A stretch of 8,754 nucleotides of DNA from Bacillota bacterium (lineage in GTDB: Bacteria; Bacillota; Clostridia; Acetivibrionales; DSM-1351), in the NCBI GenBank assembly GCA_023436515.1, contig JAEZIV010000364.1:1-8754 (forward strand). Direction: 5' to 3'. The position numbers were made by a program, and so were the translations under genes. This document shows, in pieces, positions 6,835 to 8,754 of the stretch. Within the stretch, counting starts at the first letter, position 1, and each line of letters begins with the position of its first letter. The notes below the pieces were generated by a model, which worked only from the letters and a program-made list of their open reading frames with translations, did no database searches and had not been told where the DNA came from.

Positions 6835-7242
6835 TTACCTTCTTTCATCTACAAATACTCCTGCCATCTCACAAATCTTAGCAACCATATCCAGTATCTT
6901 TTCGATCGGAATTTCCTTTATCAATTCATCTGTATCAGAATTAAAAACCTTTACAACTATCTCATTTGACTCTTCATGTATAGAGAATTCAAATCTTCTG
7001 TTGCCGCCCATGATAGCCTTATTAGCTCTCTGAATAGCATCAATAACTACCCTCTCAGATATTGGCATGTTGTCTTTTTCATACTCACTTATCTGGGAAG
7101 GGCTTCTACGTAATTGAGAAAGCTCCTTATTGCTAAACACCTTCTCAACATTTCCCGAATCTGTACTCCTTATGTTGGATGCCTGTTGAACTGGACTCTT
7201 ATTCATACTGCTACTTATGGTTTCTCTATTATTTACTCTCAT
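6835..7242 (-). CDS. flaG: FlaG family protein
   Basis: The 135-residue protein has a low-complexity Ser/Asn-rich N-terminal third and the conserved FlaG domain from about residue 60: RRFEFSIHEESNEIVVKVFNS followed by ELIKEIPIEKILDMVAKI and the ending GVFVDERR. FlaG proteins accompany fliD in many bacteria and affect filament length or assembly; the molecular role is poorly known. GGAGGT at 7251-7256 is 8 nt before the ATG. It is the first gene of the flaG-fliD-fliS operon, with 6 bp to fliD, and lies directly behind a sigma-D type promoter. Confidence 0.93.
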   Translation of the reverse strand: MRVNNRETISSSMNKSPVQQASNIRSTDSGNVEKVFSNKELSQLRRSPSQISEYEKDNMPISERVVIDAIQRANKAIMGGNRRFEFSIHEESNEIVVKVFNSDTDELIKEIPIEKILDMVAKICEMAGVFVDERR

Positions 7243-7275
7243 GGGACAACACCTCCAATAATACTTATAATTTGT

Positions 7276-7303
7276 TTATCGGCATGATGTAAGTAAGGGT
7301 TTA
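7276..7303 (-). promoter_or_regulatory. Sigma-D (sigma-28) promoter of flaG-fliD-fliS
   Basis: On the minus strand TAAA (7300-7303) is followed after 16 bp by GCCGATAA (7276-7283), a perfect match to the sigma-28 -10 element; the usual spacer is 15 bp, so it is one longer. Transcription would begin near 7268, leaving a leader of about 25 nt that contains the flaG ribosome binding site. This places the operon among the late flagellar genes that switch on after hook completion, when FlgM is released. Confidence 0.82.
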
Positions 7304-7335
7304 GCAGTTTTTAGGTATATTGATACGGATAATTA

Positions 7336-8115
7336 TTATTCCCATAGTTTCCATGGGGCTTGCGATGTATTCCATAGTACTTCTAGCTTATCCCTGTCAC
7401 GCATAGTATCCATGCACTGCCAAAAGCCGCTGTGTTTATATGCCATAAGCTGTTTGTCTCTGGCCAAAGATACCATCGGCTCAGTTTCAAGCACGCAGTT
7501 TTCCCTCTCACTTATATAGTCAAATATTCCGGGTTCTAGTACCATAAACCCCCCATTTATCCAACCTCCGTCCTCAATAGCTTTTTCCGAAAACTTTTTA
7601 ACCTTATTGGTTGGTGTAAGGTCAAGAACACCAAATCTACCTCCGGGCTGAATGGCTGTAATGGTTGCTATGGTTTTGTTTTTATTATGAAATTCCAGCA
7701 AGCTTGGTATATCCACATTTGATACTCCGTCACCATAAGTTAGCATAAATGATTCATTTCCAATATGCTTACGTACCTTAGCCACACGACAGCCTGTCTG
7801 AGAATTAATACCTGTATCAACAAGTGTTACTCTCCAAGGCTCTGACGTATTTTTGTGTACAATCATTCTATTGCCTTCCCTGAAATCAAAGGTAACATCT
7901 GAAGTATGTAAAAAGTAATCATTAAAGTATTCTTTTATCATGTATCCTTTATATCCACAGCATATAATAAAATCGTTAAAGCCGTAATACCCATACATTT
8001 TCATTATGTGCCATAGTATTGGCTGACCACCGATTTCTATCATTGGCTTTGGCTTTAGATGAGATTCTTCACTTATTCTGGTTCCAAGTCCCCCTGCAAG
8101 TATAACTACCTTCAT
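7336..8115 (-). CDS. rfbF: Glucose-1-phosphate cytidylyltransferase
   Basis: The 259-residue enzyme makes CDP-glucose from CTP and glucose-1-phosphate. The nucleotide-binding signature AGGLGTRISEESHLKPKPMI begins at residue 7, with Arg and Lys residues that contact the triphosphate and sugar phosphate; LTYGDGVSNVDI (about 125-136) supplies a metal-binding Asp, and GGWINGGFMVL and GFWQCMDTMRDRDKLE are family-typical sugar-site and C-terminal motifs. Length is normal for RfbF (also called DdhA or AscA). GGAAGG lies 5-10 nt before the ATG. It is 93 bp upstream of flaG in the same direction with no terminator between, so readthrough into the flagellar operon is possible besides the internal sigma-D promoter. 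The next enzyme of the pathway is encoded divergently to the right, whereas rfbF and rfbG are usually codirectional neighbours. Confidence 0.96.
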   Translation of the reverse strand: MKVVILAGGLGTRISEESHLKPKPMIEIGGQPILWHIMKMYGYYGFNDFIICCGYKGYMIKEYFNDYFLHTSDVTFDFREGNRMIVHKNTSEPWRVTLVDTGINSQTGCRVAKVRKHIGNESFMLTYGDGVSNVDIPSLLEFHNKNKTIATITAIQPGGRFGVLDLTPTNKVKKFSEKAIEDGGWINGGFMVLEPGIFDYISERENCVLETEPMVSLARDKQLMAYKHSGFWQCMDTMRDRDKLEVLWNTSQAPWKLWE

Positions 8116-8175
8116 ATAGTCCTTCCTTTCTGGATATCTTATATTCTAGCTACATAGTTTGCTTAGTTATATCTA

Positions 8176-8211
8176 ATCTAACATATATTTACTTAAAATA
8201 ACATGTTAGAT
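8176..8211. repeat. Inverted repeat between the divergent rfbF and rfbG genes
   Basis: ATCTAACAT (8176-8184) and ATGTTAGAT (8203-8211) are perfect 9-bp arms around 18 nt, and the right arm overlaps the 10-bp palindrome TAACATGTTA (8199-8208). It lies near mid-way between the two start codons, upstream of the likely rfbG promoter, and could be an operator serving both genes. There is no T-tract suited to a terminator on the minus strand. Confidence 0.5.
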
Positions 8212-8238
8212 ATTTCTTTTCTCAACAAATTAATACTG

Positions 8239-8266
8239 TTGTTTACAATATTTTATGTTATATAAT
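8239..8266 (+). promoter_or_regulatory. Probable sigma-A promoter for rfbG
   Basis: A perfect TATAAT (8261-8266) has TTGTTT (8239-8244) 16 bp upstream; the -35 matches only its TTG half. Transcription would begin near 8273, giving a leader of about 32 nt with AGGAG at 8293-8297. Confidence 0.45.
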
Positions 8267-8304
8267 ATACATAGATAATTTGATGAATTTACAGGAGTAA
8301 AGCC

Positions 8305-8754
8305 TTGATAAACTTTTATAAGGACAAAAATATAGTAGTTACCGGTCATACCGGGTTTAAAGGTTCTTGGCTGTGCAAAGTGCTTACATATATGGGCGCT
8401 AATGTATTTGGTTATTCTCTGCTACCAAATACAACACCAAATCTTTTTTCCTTATGTGATTTTTCCAATAGATTAACTTCAACTATCGGTGATATAAGAA
8501 ATCTAGAACAGTTGCAGGTGCTATTTGAGCAAGCACAGCCCGATATAGTTTTTCATATGGCAGCGCAGCCCTTGGTATCGGAGGGTTATTCAAACCCTGT
8601 CTACACTTATGAAACTAATGTGATGGGAACTGTAAATGTTCTGGAGTGTATACGGATGTCAGACAGGGTTAAATCCTTTGTAAATATAACAACGGACAAG
8701 GTTTATCAGAATAATGAATGGACTTGGGGATACAGAGAAACCGATGTCTTAAAC
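8305..8754 (+). CDS. rfbG: CDP-glucose 4,6-dehydratase, N-terminal part (cut by window edge)
   Basis: The 150 residues visible are the NAD-binding half of a short-chain dehydrogenase/reductase of the RfbG (DdhB) type, which converts CDP-glucose to CDP-4-keto-6-deoxyglucose. The Rossmann motif VTGHTGFKGSWL (12-23) is diagnostic for CDP-glucose rather than dTDP-glucose dehydratases; MAAQPLVSEGYSNP, TNVMGTVNVLE and NITTDKVYQN follow as expected, with WTWGYRETD close to the edge. The catalytic Tyr-x3-Lys should come just beyond. The start is TTG at 8305: AGGAG (8293-8297) lies 7 nt before it, an in-frame TGA stands at 8284-8286, and the first in-frame ATG falls well after the NAD motif. It takes the product of RfbF, encoded divergently 189 bp away. 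Further genes for a CDP-sugar probably follow to the right. Confidence 0.95.
   Translation, partial: MINFYKDKNIVVTGHTGFKGSWLCKVLTYMGANVFGYSLLPNTTPNLFSLCDFSNRLTSTIGDIRNLEQLQVLFEQAQPDIVFHMAAQPLVSEGYSNPVYTYETNVMGTVNVLECIRMSDRVKSFVNITTDKVYQNNEWTWGYRETDVLN

Overview
The window reads as chromosomal DNA of a low-GC, motile Gram-positive bacterium, most likely of class Clostridia (a Ruminiclostridium-like cellulolytic clostridium is a reasonable guess, not proven). The grounds are AT-rich intergenic DNA, strong GGAGG-type ribosome binding sites, a Firmicutes-style flaG-fliD-fliS cluster with a sigma-D (sigma-28) type promoter, and a eukaryotic-type Ser/Thr kinase of the kind common in Clostridia.

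Layout. 1-855 (minus) holds the N-terminal 285 residues of a Ser/Thr protein kinase that runs off the left edge. 856-1253 is non-coding and carries an array of four to five degenerate repeats of about 25 bp plus two small inverted repeats. 1254-2144 (minus) is a PflX-like (COG1313) radical SAM protein with no Shine-Dalgarno and a TATAAT 5 nt before its ATG, so it may be leaderless. 2145-2394 is a divergent intergenic region with an imperfect 86-bp inverted-repeat structure and a near-consensus promoter for the next gene. 2395-3453 (plus) is a membrane-anchored alpha/beta-hydrolase-fold protein that appears to have lost two of its three catalytic residues. Its 3' end overlaps, tail to tail, the end of flgN (3381-3860, minus).

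3381-7242 (minus) is a late flagellar block. Read in transcription order, flaG, fliD and fliS form one operon behind a sigma-D promoter, closed by an intrinsic terminator at 4019-4052. flgN follows as a separate unit. The products serve filament assembly: FliD is the filament cap, FliS the flagellin chaperone, FlaG a filament-length/assembly factor, and FlgN the chaperone for hook-filament junction proteins. The FliD here is long (758 residues) and seems to carry a tandemly duplicated surface module.

7336-8115 (minus) is rfbF, glucose-1-phosphate cytidylyltransferase, lying just upstream of flaG. Divergent from it, at 8305 to the right edge (plus), is the first part of rfbG, CDP-glucose 4,6-dehydratase, with a TTG start. 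Together these two enzymes make CDP-4-keto-6-deoxyglucose, the entry point to CDP-linked dideoxy- and branched sugars. Their position beside filament genes suggests, but does not prove, flagellar or surface glycan synthesis. I see no tRNA, rRNA, CRISPR array, intact insertion sequence or prophage gene. No wholly new multi-gene system is evident; the unusual items are the repeat array, the probable leaderless start, the degenerate hydrolase, the expanded FliD, and the divergent rfbF/rfbG pair.
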